From the NCBI GenBank assembly GCA_021815825.1, contig JAKAZO010000014.1:1-33469 (forward strand): a DNA stretch of 33,469 bases. The letters are read 5' to 3'. Below the pieces are notes generated by a model that saw nothing but the letters and a program-made list of their open reading frames with translations, ran no database searches and was not told the DNA's origin. The position numbers and the translations under genes were made by a program. This DNA is from Pseudomonadota bacterium. Lineage in GTDB: Bacteria > Pseudomonadota > Alphaproteobacteria > Acetobacterales > Acetobacteraceae. How positions within the stretch are numbered: the stretch's first letter is position 1; each line of letters starts with the position of its first letter. Shown piece by piece: positions 1 through 8,260 of the stretch.

Positions 1-354
1 ATCACGACCGGCGATGCCTATCTGAAGGCGCAGGACATCAGCCACGTGGACATGCTCAAGATCGACGTCGAAGGCGCCGAGTTCGCCGTGCTCAATGGCT
101 TCGCCGATGCCTTCGCACACCGCGCGATCAACTTGGTACAGTTCGAGTACGGCGAGATCAATCTGCGCACGCGCACGTTCCTGGCGGACTTCTACGAGTT
201 TTTCACCGCACGCGGATTCGTCCTCGGCAAGCTCTACCCTGACGGCGTGGCATTCAAGCCCTATGCTCTGGCGGAGGAGGACTTCGTCGGCCCGAACTAC
301 ATCGCCTGTCTGGCCGATCGCACGGATCTGATCGCCGCGCTGTCCTGCCACTGA
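1..354 (+). CDS. FkbM family methyltransferase, C-terminal part (5' truncated by window)
   Basis: The frame is open from the first base, so the gene begins outside the window; 117 residues are visible. The motif LKIDVEGAE (about residues 19-27 of the fragment) is the hallmark of FkbM-type SAM-dependent methyltransferases, followed by the usual VLNGF and a QFEYGE segment. Family members methylate sugars or other hydroxyl groups in surface glycans and secondary metabolites; the substrate here cannot be read from the sequence. It lies 26 bases before the class II aldolase on the same strand, and GAGGGGAG in that gap is a good ribosome binding site for the aldolase, so the genes are probably co-transcribed. 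The family call is firm, the role is inferred. Confidence 0.85.
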   Translation: MTTGDAYLKAQDISHVDMLKIDVEGAEFAVLNGFADAFAHRAINLVQFEYGEINLRTRTFLADFYEFFTARGFVLGKLYPDGVAFKPYALAEEDFVGPNYIACLADRTDLIAALSCH

Positions 355-380
355 CCGGCCACGAGGGGAGACCTGCCGCG

Positions 381-1043
381 ATGACAAAAAAATCGCTGCG
401 CCAGGCGATCGTCGATGCGGCCCGGGCGCTGAATGCGCTCGGTCTCAACCAGGGCACGTCCGGCAATGTCAGCGTCCGTCACGGCAAGACGATGCTGATC
501 ACCCCCTCGGCGACGCCATACGAGCGGATGCGCGCCGATGACATCGCCGAGATGCGCCTCGGGAACGATGATGGCGCCTGGAAAGGTCCGCTCAGACCCT
601 CCACCGAATGGCGCTTCCATCGCGATATTCTGAGGGCGCGGCCGGAGTTCAACGCCGTCGTCCACGCCCATCCCACCTTCTGCACCGCACTGGCCGTGGC
701 GCGGCGGCCGATCCCGGCCTGCCACTACATGATCGCCGCCTTTGGTGGTACCGATGTGCGCTGTGCCCCGTATGCGACGTTCGGCACCGCAGCACTGTCG
801 GAGCATGCGCTCGCCGCGCTCGAAGCCCGCAGCGCCTGTCTGCTCGCCAATCACGGCATGATCGCCTGCGGTGAATCGCTGGACAAGGCGCTGTGGCGCG
901 CCGTCGAGCTGGAGACCATCGCCCAGCAGTACTACCACAGCCTGCTGATCGGCGGACCCGTGCTGCTGTCGGATGAGGACATCGCCGCGACGGCCGAGAA
1001 ATTCGGCACCTACGGGCTCCGGCCGGCAAAGGCCACACGATGA
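381..1043 (+). CDS. Class II aldolase/adducin family protein (fuculose-phosphate aldolase-like)
   Basis: A 220-residue protein of the size of FucA/AraD-type aldolases. The phosphate-loop motif NQGTSGNVSVR is at residues 23-33. The metal site is complete: E76 in STEWRFH, H95 and H97 in HAHPTF, and H158 in NHGM. Family members use a divalent metal, usually Zn2+, for retro-aldol cleavage of sugar phosphates such as L-fuculose 1-phosphate or for epimerisation; substrate is not decided by these motifs. No fucose or rhamnose catabolic genes are nearby. The gene sits between an FkbM methyltransferase and an exported beta-helix protein, whose ATG overlaps this stop codon by four bases (ATGA), so translation of the two is probably coupled. 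Confidence 0.85.
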   Translation: MTKKSLRQAIVDAARALNALGLNQGTSGNVSVRHGKTMLITPSATPYERMRADDIAEMRLGNDDGAWKGPLRPSTEWRFHRDILRARPEFNAVVHAHPTFCTALAVARRPIPACHYMIAAFGGTDVRCAPYATFGTAALSEHALAALEARSACLLANHGMIACGESLDKALWRAVELETIAQQYYHSLLIGGPVLLSDEDIAATAEKFGTYGLRPAKATR

Positions 1044-2167
1044 ACGGGGCGGGAACGACCAGGATGCGACGATTGGCCCGGGTCGTGGCGCTCGTCGCGA
1101 TGCCAGCGATGCTGCTCGCCGCGCCGCGATCGGCCGCGGCCGCGTGCCTGTCGGGCGGCGATGAGCGCACCATCAACGCCGCGCTGCAAGGGCCAGGCGC
1201 CAAGGTCGCGCTGTGTGCTGGCGCGGTGTTCGTCCTGAACGCGCCGGTCGTGCTGTCGGCCGATGGGCAGGAACTCGCGACCGAAGCCTATCCCACCGAT
1301 GCGACCCGGGCGCTGCTGCGCGTCGCCGGCCCGGCCCAGGCGTCCGCGATCACCTCGCGCGCCAATCGGATCTCCATCCGCGCGATCGCCGTGGACGGCG
1401 CCCGTCCGACGCTCGGGCCAATTCCGCAAGGTGCTGCGCTGATCGAGATCGGCGGCGATGTCTCGGGCATCCGCGTCGATGCGGTGCACGCGCAGGACCC
1501 GCGCGGCTGGTCGTCGCTGCATGTGTTCGAGGGCAGCGGCCAGTGCGACGGTGCGACCATCACCAACAGCGATATCGGCCCGGCCGGGACGCCGGACGGG
1601 CATTGGGCGGATGGCATCTCCTTCGGCTGCCGCAACGGGCTGATCGCGGGCAACATCGTCACCGACGCATCCGACGGCGGTATCGTGATTTTCGGCGCGC
1701 CGGGCACGCTGGTGCAGAACAACCTAATCCGCACCCGCACCAACACCCTGCTCGGCGGCATCAATCTGGTCGACTACAAGCCCTTCGACGGCGACTACAC
1801 CGGCACCATCGTCAGCGGCAACCGCATCGAGGCGGATGGTGGCTACATCAAGGTGGCCATCGCCATCGGTCCGGCGGCGTGGGGCGAGGACAAGGGGCTG
1901 ATCAACCACGGCGGCACGGTCAGCGACAATGTCATCGCCGGCAAGGGCATCGGCTACGGCATCGTGGTCAACGGCGTCAGTGACTTCACCATCCAGGGCA
2001 ACCAGGTCCAGGCAACGCTGGGCGGTCGGCCGGGGCCGCGCTGCCCGCAAGGCCAGGCCGGACCTGGCCAGGCACTGGTGCTGAGCCCGGCGAACAGCCA
2101 GGGCCGGTTCCAGTCCGGGTTCGTCACCAGCCCGATCCACTACGCGATCTGCGTCGACCCTTCGTAG
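1040..2167 (+). CDS. Exported right-handed parallel beta-helix protein (pectate-lyase-like fold)
   Basis: A 375-residue protein with an arginine-containing N-terminus (RMRRLAR), a hydrophobic core and an AAA-C junction near residue 35, typical of a Sec signal peptide. The body contains many short repeats of the form ...G-N-x-I/V... (for example LIAGNIVTDA, LVQNNLIRT, VSDNVIAGK, FTIQGNQV), the signature of right-handed parallel beta-helices. No pectate-lyase catalytic set is recognisable, so enzymatic activity is uncertain; binding or cleavage of polysaccharide is the family expectation. An early Cys pair (C36 and C58) could form a disulfide. Start ATG at 1040 is supported by AAAGG upstream and the ATGA overlap with the aldolase. 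A start at residue 9 (base 1064) is the alternative. Confidence 0.75.
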   Translation: MNGAGTTRMRRLARVVALVAMPAMLLAAPRSAAAACLSGGDERTINAALQGPGAKVALCAGAVFVLNAPVVLSADGQELATEAYPTDATRALLRVAGPAQASAITSRANRISIRAIAVDGARPTLGPIPQGAALIEIGGDVSGIRVDAVHAQDPRGWSSLHVFEGSGQCDGATITNSDIGPAGTPDGHWADGISFGCRNGLIAGNIVTDASDGGIVIFGAPGTLVQNNLIRTRTNTLLGGINLVDYKPFDGDYTGTIVSGNRIEADGGYIKVAIAIGPAAWGEDKGLINHGGTVSDNVIAGKGIGYGIVVNGVSDFTIQGNQVQATLGGRPGPRCPQGQAGPGQALVLSPANSQGRFQSGFVTSPIHYAICVDPS

Positions 2168-2191
2168 CGCTTGGGCCGGCGCGCGGCACAC

Positions 2192-3424
2192 ATGGGCAGG
2201 GCCGGCACGATCGCCATCGTCGGCAGCGGGCAAGGCGGCTTCCAGCTCGCCGCCTCCCTGCGCGAGGCGGGCGTCGAGGGACGGGTGATCCTGCTCGGCG
2301 AGGAGGGCTCTCTGCCCTATCAGCGCCCGCCGCTCTCCAAGGCCTATCTGCTCGGCAAGATCGACGCCGACATGGTTCGATTGCGGCCGGAGCGGTTCTT
2401 CGCCGAGCACCGGGTCGAGCTCCGCACCGGAACGCGCGTCATCGGCATCGATCGGAACGCGCGGCGTGTCGTGCTGTCCGCTTGTGAGCCGATCGCCTAC
2501 GACCATCTCGTGCTCGCGACCGGGGCGCGCAACCGTGAACTGCCGGTGCCTGGTGCCCGGCTCGGCGGCGTCTTCCGGGTGCGCACGCTGGCGGAGGCGG
2601 AGGCGCTCCGCCAGGCGCTGCGCGATGCGCGCGCGGTCGTCGTCGTCGGCGCCGGCTTCATTGGCCTCGAGGTCGCCGCCACGGCACGGGCGCTCGGCCT
2701 CGACGTGACCGTGATCGAGGCCGCCGCCCGCCCCATGGCACGCGCGCTCTCCGCACCGATGGCCGAGCATGTGCGCGCCGCGCACGAGGCGGCCGGGGTC
2801 CGCTTCCGCTTCGGCACGACACTGGCGCAGATCCTCGGCGCGGACGGCCGGGCCCGTGGCATCGAGACCACGGACGGGGAGATCGTCGCCGCCGATTGCA
2901 TTCTCGTCGGCGTCGGCGTGGTGCCGAACGCCGAGCTTGCGATCGACGCCGGGCTTGCCGCCGACGACGGGATCGTCGTGGACGCGTATCTCCGCACCGC
3001 GGATCGGGCGATTTCGGCGATCGGCGATTGCGCCCGCTATCCGAGCCGGTTCGCCGATGGGCCGGTCCGGCTGGAGTCAGTGCAGAACGCCGTCGATCAG
3101 GCGCGGTGCGTCGCGGCGCGCCTCGCCGGCAGCCCGGCGCCCTATGCCAGCCTGCCCTGGTTCTGGAGCGAGCAGGGCGCGCTCAAACTCCAGATCGCCG
3201 GCCTGACGCAGCCGCACGACGAAGCGGTGCTCCGCTCCGATCCGGCCGTGGGCGGACTTTCGGTGTTCTGCTATCGCGCCGGACGGCTCGTCGGGGTCGA
3301 ATCCGCCAATCGCCCGCTCGACCATCTGATCGCGCGCAAGCTGCTCGGCCTCGGGCTGTCGCCGAGCCCGGCGCAGGCCGCGGATCCGGCGTTCGACCTG
3401 AAGCGCCTCGCCGCCGAGGCCTGA
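2192..3424 (+). CDS. FAD-dependent NAD(P)H ferredoxin/rubredoxin reductase
   Basis: Encodes about 410 residues. The N-terminal FAD dinucleotide motif GSGQGG (residues 11-16), a central NAD(P)H-binding motif VGAGFIG, the second FAD contact AIGDCARYP and a C-terminal reductase domain with PWFWSEQGALKLQIAGL place it in the ferredoxin/putidaredoxin reductase family. These flavoproteins pass electrons from NAD(P)H to a small ferredoxin or rubredoxin serving an oxygenase or P450. No ferredoxin, P450 or hydroxylase gene is visible here, so the partner is elsewhere. The frame stays open to a TTG at 2171, but the ATG at 2192 puts the first beta strand next to the start and is preferred. It converges with the HIT gene, with only 14 bases between the stops. 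Confidence 0.85.
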   Translation: MGRAGTIAIVGSGQGGFQLAASLREAGVEGRVILLGEEGSLPYQRPPLSKAYLLGKIDADMVRLRPERFFAEHRVELRTGTRVIGIDRNARRVVLSACEPIAYDHLVLATGARNRELPVPGARLGGVFRVRTLAEAEALRQALRDARAVVVVGAGFIGLEVAATARALGLDVTVIEAAARPMARALSAPMAEHVRAAHEAAGVRFRFGTTLAQILGADGRARGIETTDGEIVAADCILVGVGVVPNAELAIDAGLAADDGIVVDAYLRTADRAISAIGDCARYPSRFADGPVRLESVQNAVDQARCVAARLAGSPAPYASLPWFWSEQGALKLQIAGLTQPHDEAVLRSDPAVGGLSVFCYRAGRLVGVESANRPLDHLIARKLLGLGLSPSPAQAADPAFDLKRLAAEA

Positions 3425-3438
3425 CCCGGCGGCGCTGG

Positions 3439-3828
3439 TCAGCCCTCGGCGCGACGGACGAGCATCGGACCGAGGGGACGGCCGCCGAAAATATGGACGT
3501 GCAGGTGCGGCACCTCCTGGTGCGAATCCGGACCAGCATTGGCGAGCGCGCGATAGCCACTCTCCTCCAGCCCCAGCGCGCGGGCCACCGCACCGACCGC
3601 ACGGAAGAAGCCGGCGATCTCGCCCGCCGAGGCACGCGCGGTGAAATCGGCGAGCGAGACGTAGTGCCCCTTCGGGATCACCAGCACATGCACGGGCGCC
3701 TGCGGATTGATGTCGTGGAAGGCCAGCGCGTGCTCATCCTCGAACACTTTCCGGCACGGGATCTCGCCACGAAGGATGCGCGCAAATATATTCTGGTCGT
3801 CGTACGGTCCGATCCCGCTCACCGCCAT
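3439..3828 (-). CDS. HIT (histidine triad) family nucleotide-binding protein, Hint type
   Basis: A 129-residue protein with the histidine triad HLHVHIFGG (H108, H110, H112) near the C-terminus and the N-terminal DQNIFARILRGEIP segment typical of the HinT branch. These proteins hydrolyse purine nucleoside phosphoramidates or acyl-adenylates. The ATG at 3828 follows GCGAGGGAGCG, a good ribosome binding site; longer in-frame extensions lack family similarity. It lies 41 bases downstream of hisE on the same strand, a frequent arrangement in Alphaproteobacteria, and is probably the last gene of the hisF-hisE transcript. The family call is firm; the cellular substrate is unknown. Confidence 0.92.
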   Translation of the reverse strand: MAVSGIGPYDDQNIFARILRGEIPCRKVFEDEHALAFHDINPQAPVHVLVIPKGHYVSLADFTARASAGEIAGFFRAVGAVARALGLEESGYRALANAGPDSHQEVPHLHVHIFGGRPLGPMLVRRAEG

Positions 3829-3869
3829 CGCTCCCTCGCCGCGTTCAGGGGCCCGCTGAGGAGCCCGGT

Positions 3870-4394
3870 TCAGGGGATTTTCCGGGTCTCGACGCGAAGC
3901 GCAAGCGGCACCGCGCGCGCCGCCTTTTCGTCGATACCGCTGACACCCTCGCGCCGCATCAGTTCCGCCCAGACCTCCCCGGACCGGACACCCGCATTCA
4001 CCCAGACCACGATCAGGTGATAGAGCACGTCGGCGCTCTCCGCGATGAGCTTGTCGCGATCGCCGGCGATCGCCTCGATCACGCACTCCACCGCCTCCTC
4101 GCCGAATTTCTGCGCCACCTTCGCCGTGCCGCGGGCGAGCAGACGGGCGGAATGGCTCACCGACGGGTCGGCGCTGCGCCGGCTGGTAACCACCTCCCAC
4201 AGCCGGTCGAGCACTGCCGCGTCGGCCTGCGCATGCTCCAACGGCGCTGCCGGCGCGAGGATCGAGGGCGCCAGCCCGGCCGCGCCGCTCTTCCCCGACC
4301 GCTTCGGCGCGCGCTTACCGGTCCCCTTCGCGGGATTCTTGGCCGGCTTCTTCGCCGCCTTCCTTTTCACCGTGTCCTTCTGCGCCTTGGCCAT
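3870..4394 (-). CDS. hisE: Phosphoribosyl-ATP pyrophosphatase HisE with a Lys-rich N-terminal tail
   Basis: Catalyses hydrolysis of phosphoribosyl-ATP to phosphoribosyl-AMP, the second step of histidine synthesis. The core (about residues 58-174) has the MazG-like helices with [13 protein letters not shown] and [13 protein letters not shown], the acidic residues of which bind Mg2+. At 174 residues it is well above the usual 90-110 because of a 40-residue N-terminal tail rich in Lys, Ala and Pro ([15 protein letters not shown] and on), then a linker. The ATG at 4394 has AAAGGGA upstream, 11 bases after the hisF stop. No closer ATG starts the core, so the tail is likely translated, though a GTG or TTG start nearer the core cannot be fully excluded. 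Confidence 0.92.
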   Translation of the reverse strand: MAKAQKDTVKRKAAKKPAKNPAKGTGKRAPKRSGKSGAAGLAPSILAPAAPLEHAQADAAVLDRLWEVVTSRRSADPSVSHSARLLARGTAKVAQKFGEEAVECVIEAIAGDRDKLIAESADVLYHLIVVWVNAGVRSGEVWAELMRREGVSGIDEKAARAVPLALRVETRKIP

Positions 4395-4405
4395 GATCGT
4401 CCCTT

Positions 4406-5176
4406 TCACGCCGCCAGACGCGGCAGGCGCACCGGCAAACCGGCGCGCGCCAATTCCCGCTTCACGTCCTGGATGCCGAACGTGCCGAAATGGAACACGC
4501 TCGCGGCGAGCAGCCCGGTGGCGCCGGCGCGCGCGCCGGCGATGAAATGCTCGATCTGGCCGACCCCGCCGGAGGCGATCACCGGCACCCGCACCGCGCC
4601 GCAGACCGCGCCCAAGAGATCGAGGTCGAACCCCTGACCGGTGCCATCGCGATCCATGGAGGTGAGCAGAATCTCGCCCGCCCCGGCCTCGGCCACCTGC
4701 CGGCACCAAGCCACCACGTCGATCCCGGTCGGGCGCCGGCCGCCATGGGTGAACACCTCCCACCGCCCGGGGACAATGGCCTTGGCATCGACCGCGACGA
4801 CGACACACTGGCTACCGAACTTCTGCGCCGCCTCGCGGACCAGTTCGGGCCGGGCGATGGCGGCGGAGTTGATGCTGCACTTGTCGGCGCCCGCAAGCAG
4901 CAGCCGGCGCATGTCGGCGACACTGCGGATGCCGCCGCCGACCGTCAGCGGCAGAAAGACCCGCGCCGCGGTCCGCGCCACGACGTCGAGGATAGTGTCG
5001 CGGTTCTCGTGGCTGGCGGTGATATCGAGGAAGGTAAGCTCGTCCGCGCCGGCGGCGTCATAGACCGCCGCCTGTTCGACCGGATCCCCGGCATCGCGCA
5101 GGGCGACGAAGTTCACGCCCTTCACGACCCGCCCGTCCTTGACGTCGAGACAGGGGATGATGCGCAACTTCAACAC
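4406..5176 (-). CDS. hisF: Imidazole glycerol phosphate synthase cyclase subunit HisF
   Basis: A 256-residue TIM-barrel enzyme that, with the glutaminase HisH, converts PRFAR and ammonia to imidazole glycerol phosphate and AICAR. The catalytic aspartates are present: D11 in [10 protein letters not shown] and D130 in VVVAVDAK. The phosphate-binding loops TVGGGIRS and ASGGVG are also intact. The start is taken as GTG at 5176 because the protein then begins [10 protein letters not shown] as in the family, and AGAGAGG lies just upstream; an in-frame TTG at 5203 would add nine atypical residues. Unlike the other his genes here, it is separated from hisA by 116 bases holding a probable terminator, so it may head its own transcript with hisE and the HIT gene. 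Confidence 0.96.
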   Translation of the reverse strand: MLKLRIIPCLDVKDGRVVKGVNFVALRDAGDPVEQAAVYDAAGADELTFLDITASHENRDTILDVVARTAARVFLPLTVGGGIRSVADMRRLLLAGADKCSINSAAIARPELVREAAQKFGSQCVVVAVDAKAIVPGRWEVFTHGGRRPTGIDVVAWCRQVAEAGAGEILLTSMDRDGTGQGFDLDLLGAVCGAVRVPVIASGGVGQIEHFIAGARAGATGLLAASVFHFGTFGIQDVKRELARAGLPVRLPRLAA

Positions 5177-5181
5177 AGTGC

Positions 5182-5260
5182 CCGACCTCTCTTCGTCAAC
5201 CAATGGCGAATCGCGCCTCGGTTAGACACGCTTAGGTTGTATCATCAGACTTCAGCAGAA
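5182..5260 (-). promoter_or_regulatory. Possible hisF-hisE promoter region
   Basis: The hisA-hisF gap has a clearly AT-richer patch than its surroundings, just downstream of the hisA terminator. On the minus strand TTGCGT (5261-5266) and TACAAC (5236-5241) could serve as -35 and -10 elements, but the 19-base spacing is long and matches are partial. The base composition and position argue for a promoter somewhere here; the exact boxes are weak. Confidence 0.25.
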
Positions 5261-5264
5261 ACGC

Positions 5265-5290
5265 AAAAATTCCGTCCGGCGCCCCGACGG
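5265..5290 (-). terminator. Intrinsic terminator after hisA
   Basis: Reading the minus strand just past the hisA stop, CCGTC (5290-5286) pairs with GACGG (5276-5272). Two further G-C pairs form inside after a single mismatch, and the stem is followed by AATTTTT (5271-5265). A short GC hairpin then a T run is a rho-independent terminator, or an attenuating site if read-through is partial. Confidence 0.6.
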
Positions 5291-5292
5291 CC

Positions 5293-6033
5293 TCAGCCGG
5301 CGAGCGCCGCCATGGCTTCCGCCAGTGTCAGCCGTCCATCATAGAGCGCGCGGCCGACGATGACCCCCTCGATGCGGCTCGCCAGGCGCGCGGCCTCGCG
5401 CAGCGCCGCCAGGTCCGTCACCGAGCCGACGCCGCCACTGGCGATCACCGGCGTCGCCACGCCTTCGGCCAGCGCCGCGGTCTGATCGAGATTGAGCCCG
5501 GTCAGCATACCGTCGCGGCCGATGTCGGTATAGATCAGCGCCGCAACGCCCGCATCCTCGAACCGCCGCGCCAGGTCCAGCGCCGGCACCGAGGAGGTTT
5601 CGGCCCAGCCTTCGGTGGCGACGAAGCCGTCGCGGGCGTCGATGCCGACGGCGATGCGGCCGGGAAAAGCGCGGCACGCCTCGCGCACCAGCTCCGGGGT
5701 CTTGACCGCGGCGCTGCCGAGCACGACCCGCCGCACGCCGGCCTCGAGCCAGGCGCGCACCATCGCCATGTCGCGGATGCCGCCGCCGAGCTGCACCGGC
5801 ACGCGGGCGGCGGCCAGGATGGCGCGCACCGCTGCCGCGTTCACGGCCCGGCCGGCGAAGGCGCCGTCGAGATCGACCACATGCAGCCAGCGGCAGCCAC
5901 CATCCTGCCAGAGCCGCGCTTGCGCGGCCGGGTCGTCGGAATAGACCGTCGCCTCGTCCATCGCGCCGCGCTTGAGCCGCACGCAGGCGCCGCCCTTGAG
6001 GTCGATCGCCGGGTAGAGGGTCAGCCCGCTCAC
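5293..6033 (-). CDS. hisA: ProFAR isomerase HisA
   Basis: 1-(5-phosphoribosyl)-5-[(5-phosphoribosylamino)methylideneamino]imidazole-4-carboxamide isomerase, 246 residues, a TIM barrel that performs the Amadori rearrangement producing PRFAR for HisF/HisH. The catalytic aspartates are D11 in [10 protein letters not shown] and D132 in IDARDG, with T169 in the YTDIGRDG loop. Phosphate loops QLGGGIRD and ASGGVG are present. The start is GTG at 6033, overlapping the stop of the GNAT gene by four bases (GTGA), which implies translational coupling. No ATG gives a complete first strand. A terminator-like hairpin follows the stop codon. Confidence 0.96.
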   Translation of the reverse strand: MSGLTLYPAIDLKGGACVRLKRGAMDEATVYSDDPAAQARLWQDGGCRWLHVVDLDGAFAGRAVNAAAVRAILAAARVPVQLGGGIRDMAMVRAWLEAGVRRVVLGSAAVKTPELVREACRAFPGRIAVGIDARDGFVATEGWAETSSVPALDLARRFEDAGVAALIYTDIGRDGMLTGLNLDQTAALAEGVATPVIASGGVGSVTDLAALREAARLASRIEGVIVGRALYDGRLTLAEAMAALAG

Positions 6034-6587
6034 GAACCGATCCGCCCGCCTGGCTGCAGCAGCTTGTAGTAGTAGAAGCCCCGCTGCGTCTTGCCGCCGA
6101 CGCGGGCATATTGCGGATGGATGCCCCAACGGATGAAGCCCAGCGCCTCGTAGAGATGGATCGCCGCCTCCTGCGTCTCGCGCACGTCGAGGTTGAGGAC
6201 GTGATAGCCGAGCGCCCGGGCCGCCTCCTCGACGCGGACGGTGAGCATGTGCGCCAGGCCCTGACCGCGCGCATAGGGGGCGACGAAACTGTGCATGAGC
6301 GTCGCCGCGAAGGCCTGCGCCTCGTTGTTGCGCGGCGGGCGGACCAGCTGGGCGGAGCCGACCACGACCCCTTCGAGCCGGGCGATATAAAGCTCGCGTT
6401 CCGGCACCAGCAGCACACCGCGGAAGTAGCGCTCCAGCGCCGTGCGCCCGGGCGGGTTCACCCAGCCGAAGCCGCCGCCGTCGATGATCGCGGCGTCGGC
6501 GGCCTCGCACAGGGCGGCGAGATCCGGGTCCGACAGTTCGCCCGCGCGCTCGACCGACGCGGCCGCCGCCGCCGTTCCCTCGCTCAC
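6030..6587 (-). CDS. GNAT family N-acetyltransferase inside the his operon
   Basis: A 185-residue protein with a GNAT acetyl-CoA binding signature: [15 protein letters not shown] (the R/Q-x-x-G-x-G/A loop) followed by the helix [33 protein letters not shown], where the final strand and Tyr are typical. The N-terminus (residues 1-25) is Ala-rich and poorly conserved in style. The substrate is unknown. It is joined to both neighbours by four-base overlaps, with hisH upstream and hisA downstream, so it is made with histidine enzymes. Nothing in the sequence ties it chemically to histidine synthesis, and it may be a passenger. Confidence 0.85.
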   Translation of the reverse strand: MSEGTAAAAASVERAGELSDPDLAALCEAADAAIIDGGGFGWVNPPGRTALERYFRGVLLVPERELYIARLEGVVVGSAQLVRPPRNNEAQAFAATLMHSFVAPYARGQGLAHMLTVRVEEAARALGYHVLNLDVRETQEAAIHLYEALGFIRWGIHPQYARVGGKTQRGFYYYKLLQPGGRIGS

Positions 6588-7234
6588 CGCCCCACCTGCG
6601 GGCTCCAGCGCAGGAAATTCCCCAGAATGCGCAAGCCGACCTCCTGGCTCTTCTCGACATGGAACTGGGTGCCGGCGCGGTTGCCGGCAACCACCATGGC
6701 GACGACGTCACCGCCATAGTCGGTGGTGGCGATGACCTGCTCGGCACGGGCGCCGCGCAGCGCATAGCTGTGCACGAAATAGGCATGGTCGCCGGGGACG
6801 AGTCCGGCCAGCAGCGGGTGGTCGCCACCCTGCGGAAAGCGCAGCTCGTTCCAGCCCATCTGCGGCAGGCGCAGCCCAGGCACCTCGAGCTCGGCGATCT
6901 CGCCCGCCACCCAGCCGAACCCCGGCGTCACGGCGTGTTCGAGGCCGCGCTCGGCCATCAGCTGCATCCCGACGCAGATGCCGAGAAACGGCACTCCCTG
7001 GCCGGTGCGGTAGTCGATCGCGGCGCGCAACCCGTGGATCGCCGCCAGCCCGTGCGCACAGTCGGCGAAGGCGCCCTGGCCGGGCAGGACGATGCGGTCG
7101 GCGGCGGCGACCATGTCCGGATCCGCCGTCACCCGCACCTCGGCGGGAATCCCGGCACGCTCGGCCGCCACCGCCAGCGCGCGCGAGGCCGAAGCGAGAT
7201 TGCCGCTGCCGTAATCGACGACAGCGACTTTCAT
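6584..7234 (-). CDS. hisH: Imidazole glycerol phosphate synthase glutaminase subunit HisH
   Basis: A class I glutamine amidotransferase of 216 residues that supplies ammonia to HisF. The catalytic triad is complete: C87 in [10 protein letters not shown]192 and E194 in [15 protein letters not shown] at 51-56 corresponds to the usual PGVGAF. The ATG at 7234 overlaps the stop of the DUF2628 gene (ATGA), and its own stop overlaps the start of the GNAT gene, so three genes are translated as a chain. Its partner hisF lies two genes downstream beyond a predicted terminator. Confidence 0.96.
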   Translation of the reverse strand: MKVAVVDYGSGNLASASRALAVAAERAGIPAEVRVTADPDMVAAADRIVLPGQGAFADCAHGLAAIHGLRAAIDYRTGQGVPFLGICVGMQLMAERGLEHAVTPGFGWVAGEIAELEVPGLRLPQMGWNELRFPQGGDHPLLAGLVPGDHAYFVHSYALRGARAEQVIATTDYGGDVVAMVVAGNRAGTQFHVEKSQEVGLRILGNFLRWSPQVGR

Positions 7235-7599
7235 GCGCGGGCCTCGCCGAGCAGATCGGGACGGGCGGCGAGCAGGCGGGCATAGGCCGCCTCGGCGCCG
7301 CGCGCCGCCAGCACATGGGCCAGATCGTAGCCACGCCTGGCCAGATCCCAGCGCAGCAGATCCCGCGCGAACAGGCCGTGCAGCCAGGCGAGCCCCGCCC
7401 AGAGGAGTTCTCCCGGCCAGCCCAGGCGCAGGCCGAGCGCGGCGAGCAGCAGGCCCGCCGCCAGCGCCAGCAACCCGGCGATCCAGCCGCCCCGCGCGAA
7501 CAGCCAGAGCGGCCCGAACAGGGCCGCCGCCAGGCTGAACCCCTCCGCCACCAGCACCGGCTCGCGGCCGGGACGCAGATGGGCGGTGTAGATGTTCAC
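7231..7599 (-). CDS. DUF2628 family small membrane protein
   Basis: A 122-residue protein of the DUF2628 type. A short soluble N-terminus with a strand-like MNIYTAHL is followed by two hydrophobic segments (about residues 21-36 and 38-58) and a shorter hydrophobic stretch near 62-75, then a soluble Ala/Arg-rich tail. Proteins of this family recur between hisB and hisH in many Alphaproteobacteria, but their function is not known. It overlaps hisB upstream and hisH downstream by four bases each (ATGA), consistent with one transcript. Membrane location is predicted from hydrophobicity alone. Confidence 0.8.
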   Translation of the reverse strand: MNIYTAHLRPGREPVLVAEGFSLAAALFGPLWLFARGGWIAGLLALAAGLLLAALGLRLGWPGELLWAGLAWLHGLFARDLLRWDLARRGYDLAHVLAARGAEAAYARLLAARPDLLGEARA

Positions 7600-8201
7600 A
7601 GCGTCCCCTTGGTGGACGGCACCGCGCCGCCGGCGCGCGGATCGGGCTCGACGGCCATGCGCAGCGCCCGGGCGGCGGCCTTGAAGCAGGCCTCGGCGAC
7701 ATGGTGCGTGTTCTGCCCGGCCCGCTGCGTCAGATGCAGGGTGAGGCGGGCGTTGCCGGCGAGGGCGCGGAAGAATTCCTCGAACAGTTCGGTGTCCATC
7801 GTGCCCACCTTGGGCGCGGCGAACGACACCGACCAGGCGAGATGCGCCCGCCCGGAGAGATCGACCGCCGCCTCCACCAGGGCCTCGTCCATCGGCACCA
7901 GCGCCTGGCCGAAGCGGCGGATGCCCCGCTTCTCGCCCAGCGCCTGCGCGATCGCCTGACCGAGCACGATGCCGACATCCTCGGTGGTGTGATGGGCGTC
8001 GATATGCAGATCACCCTTCGCCTGCACCTCGAGGTCGAACAGCGCATGGCGGGCGAAAGCGGTCAGCATGTGGTCCAGGAAACCGATGCCGGTGCCGACC
8101 GACGCCCGGCCGCTGCCGTCCAGATCGAGGCGGAGGCTGATCTCGGTCTCCGACGTCGCGCGCGTCAGGCTGGCGCCGCGGGCATTCGCAGGGTCTTGCA
8201 T
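7596..8201 (-). CDS. hisB: Imidazoleglycerol-phosphate dehydratase HisB
   Basis: A monofunctional dehydratase of about 201 residues that converts imidazole glycerol phosphate to imidazole acetol phosphate. The Mn-binding histidine motifs are present: FLDHML (H44), AHHTTED (H70, H71, E74) and THHVAEACFK near the C-terminus, as is the STKGTL ending. There is no N-terminal HAD phosphatase domain, as expected outside enterobacteria. The ATG at 8201 is preferred; an in-frame TTG at 8213 would add only four residues. It is the first gene of the minus-strand his cluster and diverges from a periplasmic binding protein gene. Confidence 0.95.
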   Translation of the reverse strand: MQDPANARGASLTRATSETEISLRLDLDGSGRASVGTGIGFLDHMLTAFARHALFDLEVQAKGDLHIDAHHTTEDVGIVLGQAIAQALGEKRGIRRFGQALVPMDEALVEAAVDLSGRAHLAWSVSFAAPKVGTMDTELFEEFFRALAGNARLTLHLTQRAGQNTHHVAEACFKAAARALRMAVEPDPRAGGAVPSTKGTL

Positions 8202-8260
8202 GGGGCCATGCAACTAGCGGAACTCGCCCGCAGGGGAAAGGGCAATCCATGGGGCGCGGC

